Source: JAAYCI01 sp964370045 (GTDB lineage Bacteria > Bacillota > Clostridia > Oscillospirales > Ruminococcaceae). Taken from it: a stretch of 64,000 nucleotides of DNA. The notes beneath the pieces are model-generated. The model did no database searches. It was not told the origin of the DNA and saw only the letters and a program-made list of their open reading frames with translations. Of this stretch, positions 42,727-49,693 are shown piece by piece. The stretch is taken from positions 1-64,000 of the forward strand of contig CAYJGZ010000014.1 of the NCBI GenBank assembly GCA_964370045.1, written 5' to 3'. The stretch's first letter is position 1. Each line of letters starts with the position of its first letter. The translations under genes and the position numbers were made by a program.

Positions 42727-43185
42727 ATGGCAAACGGTGAGCATCCCATAAACGGGCTTATGAGCGTCACGCTTGAAAAAATTCGCCAGATGGTGGATTC
42801 CAACACCATCATAGGCAACCCCATCCACACCGCCGACGGCACGACCATCCTGCCGGTGAGCAAGGTGAGCTTTGGCTTTACGTCGGGCGGTAGCGACTTT
42901 GTGAGCAGTAAAGCGCCAAAGGAGCTTTTTGGCGGCGGCTCGGGCGCAGGTGTTTCGGTGACGCCCGTGGCGTTTTTGGTGATTAACAATGGCAACGTGC
43001 GCATGATGCAGATTGCGGAAAAGGGCAACGGCATGGAGCGTGCGCTGAACATGATTCCCGAGCTGATGGACAAGATACAGGGCTTTATAGGCAAGAACAA
43101 AGACGGTGCGAAAGCGGCAGAAAACACACAGCAGGACGCACAAAACACACAAGATAGCGCCGATGATATGGAGAATAATCAGTGA
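42727..43185 (+). CDS. ytfJ: Sporulation protein YtfJ/GerW family
   Basis: The 152-residue protein contains the family core: HPINGLMSVTLEKIRQMVDSN, TIIGNPI, TTILPVSKVSFGF and GGGSGAGVSVTPVAFLVI. GerW/YtfJ proteins are made in the forespore and are needed for normal germination in Bacillus. The acidic Gln/Asn-rich tail is variable. AGGAGGAA precedes the ATG. Its presence supports a spore-forming host. It overlaps the next gene by 4 bp. Confidence 0.92.
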   Translation: MANGEHPINGLMSVTLEKIRQMVDSNTIIGNPIHTADGTTILPVSKVSFGFTSGGSDFVSSKAPKELFGGGSGAGVSVTPVAFLVINNGNVRMMQIAEKGNGMERALNMIPELMDKIQGFIGKNKDGAKAAENTQQDAQNTQDSADDMENNQ

Positions 43186-44075
43186 AAGAACGCATTCAAA
43201 AAGTAATGGCGGCACAAGGAATGTGCAGCAGGCGTGCGGCGGAGAGCATGATTGCCGCAGGGCGCATAAAGGTAAACGGACACCCCGTAAAGCTGGGCGA
43301 TTCGATGGACAGCGCAAAGGATGTGTTGAGCGTGGATGGGGTGACACAGCAATTCAAAAAGCGCAAGGAACTGCTGTACATAATGCTAAACAAGCCGAGG
43401 GGCTACATCACCACCTCAAGTGACGACCGAGGCCGTAAGACGGTGATGGAGCTGCTGGACGAGGTGGATAGCCGAGTGTATCCCGTGGGGCGGCTGGACA
43501 AGGACAGCGAGGGCTTGCTGTTTTTTACAAACGATGGTGAGTTTGCAAACCACATAACCCACCCGGGCAGGGGCGTGTCCAAGCTTTACCGCACCACCGT
43601 GCGCCCACGTGCGAGTGAGGCGCAAATTGCGCTACTTGCCTCGGGGGTCACGCTGGACGACGGCAGCCGCACCATGCCCGCAAGCGTGCGTGTTACAGCC
43701 GAGTACGACGACCGCAGTGTGATGGAAATATCCATAAAAGAGGGCAAAAACAGGCAGATACGCCGCATGTGTGAGGCGGTGGGGCTTTCTGTAGTGCGCC
43801 TGCGCAGAAGCTCGGTGGGCCCGATAAAGCTGGGTATGCTAAAGCCGGGGCAGTGGCGAGAGCTTAGCACACAGGAGGTGCGTGCGCTAAAGGCGGCCGC
43901 AACAAAGAGTGGAGGCGCTGTAAGCGCACAGCCCGAGCCGTATGCAAAGGCAGAACGCTCAAAGTCTGCCGCTAAAACCGAGCGCGGGCCATTCGGCAAA
44001 AACAGCACACGCAAAAATGATACACGTAAAAGCTTCACACCAAGGGAAAACTCACAGCGTCAGAAAAAACGGTGA
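43182..44075 (+). CDS. rluB: 23S rRNA pseudouridine synthase (RluB-type)
   Basis: The 297-residue protein has an N-terminal S4 RNA-binding domain (AAQGMCSRRAAESMIAAGRI) and a RsuA/RluB catalytic domain. Catalytic Asp is in GRLDKDSEGLL, and EGKNRQIRRM is the other family motif. It would convert a uridine of 23S rRNA to pseudouridine. A disordered basic tail of about 50 residues (Lys/Ser/Arg-rich) follows. It starts with GTG overlapping the ytfJ stop. RluB is the best fit, but RluE/RluF-type specificity cannot be excluded. Confidence 0.9.
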   Translation: MKERIQKVMAAQGMCSRRAAESMIAAGRIKVNGHPVKLGDSMDSAKDVLSVDGVTQQFKKRKELLYIMLNKPRGYITTSSDDRGRKTVMELLDEVDSRVYPVGRLDKDSEGLLFFTNDGEFANHITHPGRGVSKLYRTTVRPRASEAQIALLASGVTLDDGSRTMPASVRVTAEYDDRSVMEISIKEGKNRQIRRMCEAVGLSVVRLRRSSVGPIKLGMLKPGQWRELSTQEVRALKAAATKSGGAVSAQPEPYAKAERSKSAAKTERGPFGKNSTRKNDTRKSFTPRENSQRQKKR

Positions 44076-44800
44076 GTGGCGGGGGAAATAAAGCGCTGGG
44101 TGCGACTTTGCGAGGTGGCACCGACAAGCTGAAATACGCCATAGTTGCGTTTGTTATTTTGCAGAGCGTTTTGTATGTGGCGTTTCTTGCGTTGGACTTG
44201 CTAAATATATTTTATCAGCTGGGCGAGTATGTGAAGTTTTCCACCATAGCAGTGTGCGCACTTATGGCGATTTTTCTGTGGCGGTGCAAAGGCTCTGCTA
44301 CAGTGGCGCTCTGCGCAGTGCTTACACTGGTGGCGGACGTGTTTCTGCTTTTGATAGACAGATACTATGAGGTGGGCGTTGCGCTGTTTTGCGCAGTTCA
44401 CCTCTTGTATTTTGTGCGCATTGCACGCTTGCGTGGGCGCATACCCTTGGCGGATGCCCCTGCACAGCTTTTGCTCACTGTGGCAGCATTGGCGGCTGTA
44501 TTTATCGCAGGAATGTTAAATGCGCTAACAGTACTCTCAATAGTTTCATTCACGCTACTGCTGGGCAATACACTGAGAGTGCTACCGCATGTTGCAAAAT
44601 CCGGCGTGTGGCGGCTTACGTTTATGGGGCTTGCACTCTTGATGTGCTGTGATGTGCTGGTGGGGCTTGGCAATTTGAATGTCGCACCCCACGATAGCCC
44701 TGTGGGCTTTTTTATTTCGGTGGGCATGTGGTTTTTTTATCTGCCCAGCCAGGTGTGCCTTGTGCTTGCAGGGCAGTATAAAAGCACAAAAATTTCTTAG
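44072..44800 (+). CDS. Multi-pass membrane protein, possibly YhhN/lysoplasmalogenase-like
   Basis: The 242-residue protein has about eight hydrophobic segments. TLVADVFLLLIDRYYEVGVAL followed by FCAVHLLYFVRIARL, and a later LLMCCDVLVGL, resemble the conserved Asp/His pattern of the YhhN (TMEM86-like) family, whose characterised members are lysoplasmalogenases. The match is by eye and weak outside these motifs. The gene starts with GTG inside an overlap with rluB, so it is cotranscribed. Confidence 0.6.
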   Translation: MSGGGNKALGATLRGGTDKLKYAIVAFVILQSVLYVAFLALDLLNIFYQLGEYVKFSTIAVCALMAIFLWRCKGSATVALCAVLTLVADVFLLLIDRYYEVGVALFCAVHLLYFVRIARLRGRIPLADAPAQLLLTVAALAAVFIAGMLNALTVLSIVSFTLLLGNTLRVLPHVAKSGVWRLTFMGLALLMCCDVLVGLGNLNVAPHDSPVGFFISVGMWFFYLPSQVCLVLAGQYKSTKIS

Positions 44801-44816
44801 CTATGAGGAGCGACGC

Positions 44817-45494
44817 ATGAAACTTTCAAAACTTCTCTCTGTACTGCTGGTGCTCTCGCTCGCTCTTTTAGCGTTCACGGCGGCTGTGGCGGTGCCCATT
44901 CTCTGGCGTGGGTTTTACTACCTGCACATCGACCTTTTGGATATTCCGCAGACCACAGGATACTCACCTGAGGTAATCCGTGCGGCGTTTGATGAGATGC
45001 AGGATTTTTGCGTGTGGGGTATGCCGTTTGGTACGGGGGAGCTGCGCTACTCACAGGAGGGATACAGCCACTTTGTGGATGTGCGCTACCTGTTCATGCT
45101 GGACCTTGCGGTGTTGGCGGTAAGCGCTGTAGTGACAGCGGCTATTTTGCTGGTGCACCGCATAAAAAAGCGCGCAATAGCAACGCTCTGCTCACGCTCG
45201 CCCTTCTTTTGGGCGGGAAGCTGTACCATGGGTTTTTTTGTGCTGGTGGCGGCGCTTGCGGCGACGGATTTTTCACGTGCGTTCGTGGTGTTTCACAATA
45301 TATTTTTCCCCGGCAAAACAAACTGGATATTCGACGCGCAAAGGGATGAAATTATACGCATTTTGCCCGAGACTTTTTTTATGAACTGCGCTATTCTGAT
45401 AGTAGCCGTTTTGGTGCTGATATGTGCAGGGTATGTCCTGTACGGAATACTCTCTATGCGCCGCCAAAAGGCGAAGGGTGATGTGTCAAAATAA
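44817..45494 (+). CDS. TIGR01906-type integral membrane protein
   Basis: The 225-residue protein has four or five hydrophobic segments and a long extracellular loop after the first. Segments such as RYSQEGYSHFVDVRYLF and FVVFHNIFFPGKTNWIFD match what I recall of the Firmicutes family TIGR01906 (inner membrane protein of unknown function, often with an HxxFFPGxxW motif). The ATG at 44817 follows GAGGAG. It ends the cluster that began with the M50 protease. Confidence 0.8.
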   Translation: MKLSKLLSVLLVLSLALLAFTAAVAVPILWRGFYYLHIDLLDIPQTTGYSPEVIRAAFDEMQDFCVWGMPFGTGELRYSQEGYSHFVDVRYLFMLDLAVLAVSAVVTAAILLVHRIKKRAIATLCSRSPFFWAGSCTMGFFVLVAALAATDFSRAFVVFHNIFFPGKTNWIFDAQRDEIIRILPETFFMNCAILIVAVLVLICAGYVLYGILSMRRQKAKGDVSK

Positions 45495-45531
45495 GGGCAA
45501 CTGTTTTTTTGCATAATGTGGCAATTAGCTA

Positions 45532-45560
45532 TTGTGTTTTTGTGGGCGCTGTGATAAAAT
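45532..45560 (+). promoter_or_regulatory. Promoter of tRNA-Pro
   Basis: TTGTGT (45532-45537) and TAAAAT (45555-45560) are 17 bp apart, about 95 bp before the tRNA. Confidence 0.5.
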
Positions 45561-45655
45561 AAGTAGGATTTTCACACACGTGATGCGCTCTCCTGTGAGT
45601 GTGTCGGGTGCAAATCAAATAGGGCAGGTACGGCATCAGCGTGCCGTCCGCATAT

Positions 45656-45731
45656 CGGGGTGTAGCGCAGTTGGTAGCGTGCTGCGTTCGGGACGCAGAG
45701 GCCGCGAGTTCGAGTCTCGCCACTCCGACCA
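45656..45731 (+). tRNA. tRNA-Pro (anticodon CGG)
   Basis: The 76-nt gene folds as a standard cloverleaf. The acceptor CGGGGTG pairs with CACTCCG (one G-T pair), the D-arm contains AGCGCAGTTGGTAGCG, and the anticodon stem CTGCG/CGCAG holds loop TTCGGGA with anticodon CGG. The T-arm has GTTCGAGTC, and the CCA end is encoded. It reads CCG proline codons. Confidence 0.97.
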
Positions 45732-45734
45732 GTG

Positions 45735-45775
45735 TGACGCTGGACTCAACTTGTTTTGAGTTCAGTGTCATTTTT
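45735..45775 (+). terminator. Terminator of tRNA-Pro
   Basis: TGACGCTGGACTCAA pairs with TTGAGTTCAGTGTCA (15 bp, two G-T pairs) and is followed by five T. Confidence 0.9.
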
Positions 45776-45809
45776 GTTTTTTATGCAGCTAAAGATGTGG
45801 TGGCTTTTT

Positions 45810-45840
45810 AGGGGTGAAATCTTGTGATTTCACCCCTCTT
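45810..45840. terminator. Second hairpin after the tRNA
   Basis: AGGGGTGAAATC and GATTTCACCCCT form a perfect 12-bp stem with a 4-nt loop, with T-rich sequence on both sides. It may terminate antisense transcription or reinforce the tRNA terminator. Confidence 0.65.
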
Positions 45841-46097
45841 TGTGTATTTAGCTGGAAAGGTGCTTCAAATGTTTTTTGATGCTAATCTATCAAAAAATTA
45901 AATGCGTAATTTTAGGAAGAAAAGTTTACGCTTATTGCGTATAATAAAGATGAACAAAGATAAATTAAGACGATTGAGAAAATCAGAAGCCTAAAGCGGC
46001 GGATAGATACAGATAGGTTCACAGCAATCGCAGAGCTTAATGAGCTGAAAATTGACTGTTTTTGATAAAACAAATATTCAAACTGGTGGTAAAAACA
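45841..46097. other. Gene-free A/T-rich boundary stretch
   Basis: A TATAAT lies at 45940-45945 without a good -35 box. Short fragments of open frame here (for example after ATG 45951) stop quickly and could be the remains of a gene, but I cannot name one. The base composition changes here from that of the scpAB cluster to the A/T-richer block downstream. Confidence 0.4.
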
Positions 46098-46790
46098 ATG
46101 TATGAACGAGAAACCGAAATAAGAAAGCAATTATTTGCGCTTAGCGATGAAAAATTTAAGAAATTTGCAACTTCGCTTATCCCGGGCTGTGAAAACCTCA
46201 TGGGTGTGCGTATTCCTCAGATTAGAAAAATAGCAAAAAAAATTGCAAAAGATAACCCGATTGATTTTCTTGACAATGCCGATGATGTATATTTTGAGGA
46301 AACTATGCTTAAAGCGCTTGTTATCGGCAATATGAATGAAGATATTGAAGTTACCTTGGAGCAAATAGCGTTGTTTGTTCCGAAAATCACAAATTGGTCG
46401 CTGTGCGACAGCTTTTGCAATGAACTTAAAATCGTGCGCCTACATAAAGAGCGAGTGTGGAAGTTCTTGCAACGATACCATCAATCAAATGAAGCGTATG
46501 AAATAAGATTTGCCGTAGTTATGTTGCTCTTTCACTATGTGGAACAGCAGTATATAGATGACATTTTGTTTATTTGTGATGTGATAACTCACGAGGATTA
46601 CTACGTAAAAATGGCGGTTGCATGGTGTTTGCAAGTGTGTTTTGTAAACTTCCCCGCCGAAACGATGGAATACCTTAAAGATAACAATTTGGATGATGAA
46701 ACGCATAACAAGGCTTTGCAAAAAATCAGAGAGTCACTTAAAGTGGACAAAGCCACAAAAGAGATTATTAAAGCTATGAGAAGAAAGTAG
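46098..46790 (+). CDS. AlkD-like DNA alkylation repair protein
   Basis: The 230-residue all-helical protein matches the AlkD HEAT-repeat DNA glycosylase family, which removes 3- and 7-methylpurines. Visible segments are LIPGCENLMGVRIPQIRKIAK, DVYFEETMLKALVIG, the TNWSLCDSFC motif with the functional Trp-x3-Asp, and YYVKMAVAWCLQVCF. ATG 46098 (GGTGGT upstream) is preferred to 46062. It lies 8 bp before an Ada-like gene, giving an alkylation-response operon. Codon use is A/T-richer than in the arg or scp genes. Confidence 0.9.
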   Translation: MYERETEIRKQLFALSDEKFKKFATSLIPGCENLMGVRIPQIRKIAKKIAKDNPIDFLDNADDVYFEETMLKALVIGNMNEDIEVTLEQIALFVPKITNWSLCDSFCNELKIVRLHKERVWKFLQRYHQSNEAYEIRFAVVMLLFHYVEQQYIDDILFICDVITHEDYYVKMAVAWCLQVCFVNFPAETMEYLKDNNLDDETHNKALQKIRESLKVDKATKEIIKAMRRK

Positions 46791-46798
46791 GTGTGCAA

Positions 46799-47365
46799 AT
46801 GAACAATAACTTTAATATGACACCCCATGAAATGTATGATGCAGTAATTTCAAATGACGAAAGCTATGACACTGTGTTCTTTTACGCAGTGAAATCGACA
46901 GGTATTTATTGCAGACCTTCCTGCAAGTCCAAAGCACCGAAAATGGAAAATATTGAGTTTTACAAAACGGCAAGCGAAGCTACAAAAGCAGGATATAGGC
47001 CGTGCAAAAGATGTAGAAGTGATTTGCTTGACTATAAGCCGATGAAAGAGATTGCCGAAAAGCTTAAAAATCTCATTGATGATATGTTTAGCGAGCTTGA
47101 AACCCTAAACACTGAAATAGACAAGCTTGGGCTCTCGCGTAAGCGGATGGTGGAAGTTTTCAAAGAGGAATACGGAGTGACACCAAGCGGATATGTTAAT
47201 GATTTGCGATATAAAGAGTCTGTCAGGCTTTTGGAGTGTACGGATGATGAAATAATTGATATTGCGTATTCTGTTGGGTTTAGCAGTCTGTCGGCGTTTT
47301 ACAAATTTTTCAAGGAAAGGGCGAATATGTCTCCCGCAGCCTATCGGAAAGGAAACAAAAAATGA
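46799..47365 (+). CDS. adaA: Ada-like methyl-sensing regulator (metal-binding domain plus AraC helix-turn-helix)
   Basis: The 188-residue protein joins an Ada metal-binding domain (GIYCRPSCKSKAP and RPCKRCRSD, the four zinc Cys, the first of which accepts a methyl from phosphotriesters) to a C-terminal AraC-type DNA-binding domain (LGLSRKRMVEVFKEEYGVTPSGY and VGFSSLSAFYKFFKE). In Bacillus AdaA has this layout and activates the adaptive response once methylated. The separate ogt gene overlaps its end by 4 bp, so the activities joined in E. coli Ada are split here. The ATG at 46799 follows AGGTG. Confidence 0.9.
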   Translation: MNNNFNMTPHEMYDAVISNDESYDTVFFYAVKSTGIYCRPSCKSKAPKMENIEFYKTASEATKAGYRPCKRCRSDLLDYKPMKEIAEKLKNLIDDMFSELETLNTEIDKLGLSRKRMVEVFKEEYGVTPSGYVNDLRYKESVRLLECTDDEIIDIAYSVGFSSLSAFYKFFKERANMSPAAYRKGNKK

Positions 47366-47826
47366 AAGATTTTGCGATTTATGAAACAAAAATGGGATAC
47401 TTCAAAATGAAATATTCCGGTGGAAACATCACCTTTCTCAAGAAAATATTTGATGAAAGCATAAGCGACTTCGGTACAAAAACTGAAATTACCGACAAAG
47501 CATATAAAGAGCTTTCGGAATATTTTGAGGGAAAAAGAAAGCAGTTTGATATTCCGTATAAATTAACAGGCACAGATTTTCAAAAGAAAGTTTGGAGTGC
47601 GCTTTGTGATATTCCGTATGGTGAAACGAGAAGCTATAAGGACATTGCCGCAGCTGTCGGAAATCCAAAGGCGAGCCGTGCTGTTGGCATGGCAAACAAC
47701 AAAAATCCCATAACAGTCATTGTGCCCTGCCATAGGGTTATCGGAGCATCGGGAAAGCTTGTCGGCTATGCAGGTGGCCTAACTATGAAAGAATTTTTGC
47801 TTGATATGGAGAGTGAAAATAAATAA
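47362..47826 (+). CDS. ogt: Methylated-DNA--protein-cysteine methyltransferase
   Basis: The 154-residue protein transfers O6-methyl from guanine to its own Cys in PCHRVIG. Other family segments are TDFQKKVWSALCDIPYGETRSY, AVGNPKASRAVGMANNKNPI and GKLVGYAGG. It overlaps the Ada-like gene by 4 bp (ATGA), which couples translation. In Bacillus the equivalent is AdaB. Ogt is the usual database label for a stand-alone enzyme. Confidence 0.95.
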   Translation: MKDFAIYETKMGYFKMKYSGGNITFLKKIFDESISDFGTKTEITDKAYKELSEYFEGKRKQFDIPYKLTGTDFQKKVWSALCDIPYGETRSYKDIAAAVGNPKASRAVGMANNKNPITVIVPCHRVIGASGKLVGYAGGLTMKEFLLDMESENK

Positions 47827-47922
47827 TGCCGGCCGAATAAACCCCTGAGGGCATTTGCTTAGCCCCATCGCAGTAATAGATTGAAATGATTTTGATAATG
47901 GTTATGAGATGGAAGGCGAAAA

Positions 47923-48849
47923 ATGATTGTAAATATAAGTGGCAGAACAGATATAGTAACTTATTACTCTGATTGGTTGTTTAGGCGATTTGAAGAAGGC
48001 TATGCCCTTTCTCGAAACTCATTATTTCCACGTCACATTAGGAAATATGAGCTTGTGCCTGATAAAATAGACTGTATTATCTTTGGCTCGAAAAACTACG
48101 AGCCTGTATTGCCGCGAATTTATGAGATAGCAGAGCGATTTGCAACTTATTTTTACTACACCATCACCGCATATGGAAAAGATGTAGAACCCGGTGTGCC
48201 GAGCATAGACGAAAGCATAGAAACACTGCTTAAACTCGAAAAAATAGTTGGAGCAAAGAAACTTGCATGGAGATATGACCCTGTTTTACTTACTGAAAAA
48301 TATACGGTAAGAGGGCATCTGAAAACATTTGAGGATATGTCAAAAAGGCTCGCAGGACATATAGACCGATGTATATTCAGCTTTGTGGAGATGTATTCAA
48401 AACATAAAACAAACTTCCCTGAACTGAAACCCATTACAAAAGCTGAAATGGATATTTTGTCGGAGGGTTTTGGGAAAATTGCAAAAAAGCAAGGGTTTAT
48501 ACTACAAACTTGCGGCCCCGAAGAAGACTATGCAAAGTTTGGAATAAATTCTTCGGGGTGCGTTACTTTGGATATACTTGGCAGAGCGAACGGCTTAGAG
48601 TTTCGCAATCTCAAGCACAAAGGTTTTCGAGAAGGCTGTCACTGCATAGAGAGTCGTGATATTGGTATGCTGAACTCCTGCCCAAGTGGTTGCAAATATT
48701 GTTATGCCAATAAAAGCATGGCACAAGCTGTGCACAATTATAGAATGCACGACCCACTGTCGCCACTTCTCATAGGCAACATAAAAGAGGGGGATGACAT
48801 TAAGCAGGGCGCACAAAAATCATTTTTGAAAAAGCAAGTAATGAAATGA
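47923..48849 (+). CDS. DUF1848 protein
   Basis: The 308-residue protein begins MIVNISGRTDIVTYYSDWL and ends with a Cys-rich motif, CHCIESRDIGMLNSCPSGC followed by KYCYAN. A further segment is KKLAWRYDPVLL. These are the hallmarks of DUF1848, whose Cys cluster may hold an iron-sulfur centre. The barrel-like fold and the cluster recall radical enzymes, but the activity is not established. GGAAGG precedes the ATG. It lies 97 bp after ogt on the same strand. The association with alkylation-repair genes suggests a stress or repair role (inference). Confidence 0.88.
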   Translation: MIVNISGRTDIVTYYSDWLFRRFEEGYALSRNSLFPRHIRKYELVPDKIDCIIFGSKNYEPVLPRIYEIAERFATYFYYTITAYGKDVEPGVPSIDESIETLLKLEKIVGAKKLAWRYDPVLLTEKYTVRGHLKTFEDMSKRLAGHIDRCIFSFVEMYSKHKTNFPELKPITKAEMDILSEGFGKIAKKQGFILQTCGPEEDYAKFGINSSGCVTLDILGRANGLEFRNLKHKGFREGCHCIESRDIGMLNSCPSGCKYCYANKSMAQAVHNYRMHDPLSPLLIGNIKEGDDIKQGAQKSFLKKQVMK

Positions 48850-48865
48850 TAGGGCACGGACAAAA

Positions 48866-48888
48866 GTAAAGCAACGCATTTGTCCATG
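48866..48888 (-). repeat. Possible end fragment of the dispersed palindromic element
   Basis: On the minus strand CATGGACAAATGCG resembles the left end of full copies (GTGTGGACAAAYG). GGACAAA also occurs upstream at 48858, so the two facing ends bracket about 20 bp. Confidence 0.3.
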
Positions 48889-48922
48889 ACGGAACTCAAC
48901 CTTTTTTGTTGAGAAAATGCGC

Positions 48923-48957
48923 TTGACAAGACCTGCAAGTTGTGATAACATTGTTAT
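48923..48957 (+). promoter_or_regulatory. Promoter and operator of the TetR gene
   Basis: TTGACA (48923-48928) and TAACAT (48946-48951) are 17 bp apart. ATAAC-ATT-GTTAT (48945-48957) is an inverted repeat covering the -10 box and could be the site of TetR self-repression. Confidence 0.65.
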
Positions 48958-48989
48958 TAAAAGTATGTGTGTTATGTGAGGTGATGTGC

Positions 48990-49595
48990 TTGAGCTACTC
49001 CTCAGAGCTTACTAAAGAACGAATTATCGCCTGTGCAAAGGAAGAATTCCTAAAAAAAGGCTTTGCAGGCGCGAATTTGCGAGAAATTGCAACAAATGCA
49101 AAAGCCACAACCGGAGCTGTCTATAACCACTTTAAGGGAAAAGACGGATTGTTTGAAGCGATAGTAGGAGAGTTTGCGGATAATTTGCGGGCACTATATA
49201 AAAGAGCCCACGAAGAAGTAGAAGGACAATATGACTTTGACAGCGCCGGCATTACCGAAAATATGGGAAAAGGTACAAATGTGGTGCTCAACTACCTTTA
49301 CTCTGATTTTGAGCTGTCAAAACTGCTGTTTTGCTGTTCTGTTGGCACAAAATACGAAAAATTTGTGGATGAACTTATCGAGGTGGAAGAAAAATCCTCC
49401 TTTGTGTTTATGGAAAATGACAATTTTAAGCCGACAAAGATAAACAAATTTTTTGTTCATGTCATTTCAACATCAGGGATTAACAACATGCTTGAAGCCA
49501 TTCATCACGACTTGAGCAAGGCGGAAGCCCTTGAGTATATAGGTAAAATTCAAAAGTTTTATTATGCAGGAACAAAAGAAATACTCGGAAGTTAG
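48990..49595 (+). CDS. TetR/AcrR-family regulator
   Basis: The 201-residue protein has an N-terminal TetR helix-turn-helix (LTKERIIACAKEEFLKKGF, then LREIATNAKATTGAVYNHF) and a C-terminal ligand domain of unknown specificity. The TTG at 48990 has AGGTG at ideal spacing; an ATG at 48984 is the alternative, but would almost touch that site. The ABC transporter pair downstream is the probable target, since palindromes lie both over its own promoter and before the transporter genes. Confidence 0.85.
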   Translation: MSYSSELTKERIIACAKEEFLKKGFAGANLREIATNAKATTGAVYNHFKGKDGLFEAIVGEFADNLRALYKRAHEEVEGQYDFDSAGITENMGKGTNVVLNYLYSDFELSKLLFCCSVGTKYEKFVDELIEVEEKSSFVFMENDNFKPTKINKFFVHVISTSGINNMLEAIHHDLSKAEALEYIGKIQKFYYAGTKEILGS

Positions 49596-49610
49596 CGGAA
49601 GATTTTTGAA

Positions 49611-49639
49611 GCATTGGGGCAAAACCCCAATGTTTTTTT
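49611..49639 (+). terminator. Terminator of the TetR gene
   Basis: GCATTGGGG and CCCCAATG form an 8-bp stem over a short loop, followed by seven T. Confidence 0.85.
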
Positions 49640-49647
49640 GGGGGAAC

Positions 49648-49667
49648 AAGTTAGCCAAAACTAACTT
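49648..49667. promoter_or_regulatory. Palindromic operator before the ABC transporter genes
   Basis: AAGTTAG-CCAAAA-CTAACTT is a perfect 7-bp inverted repeat with a 6-bp spacer, about 30 bp before the ATG at 49694. Its half-site differs from the palindrome at the TetR promoter, so either TetR binds degenerate sites or another regulator acts here. Confidence 0.55.
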
Positions 49668-49693
49668 AAATATAGCATTAAAAGGAGAAGTTA

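Noticed and set aside
44105..44125. GGTGGCACCG as a T-box antiterminator motif
   Set aside because: It lies inside the coding sequence of a membrane protein, with no specifier loop or terminator around it.
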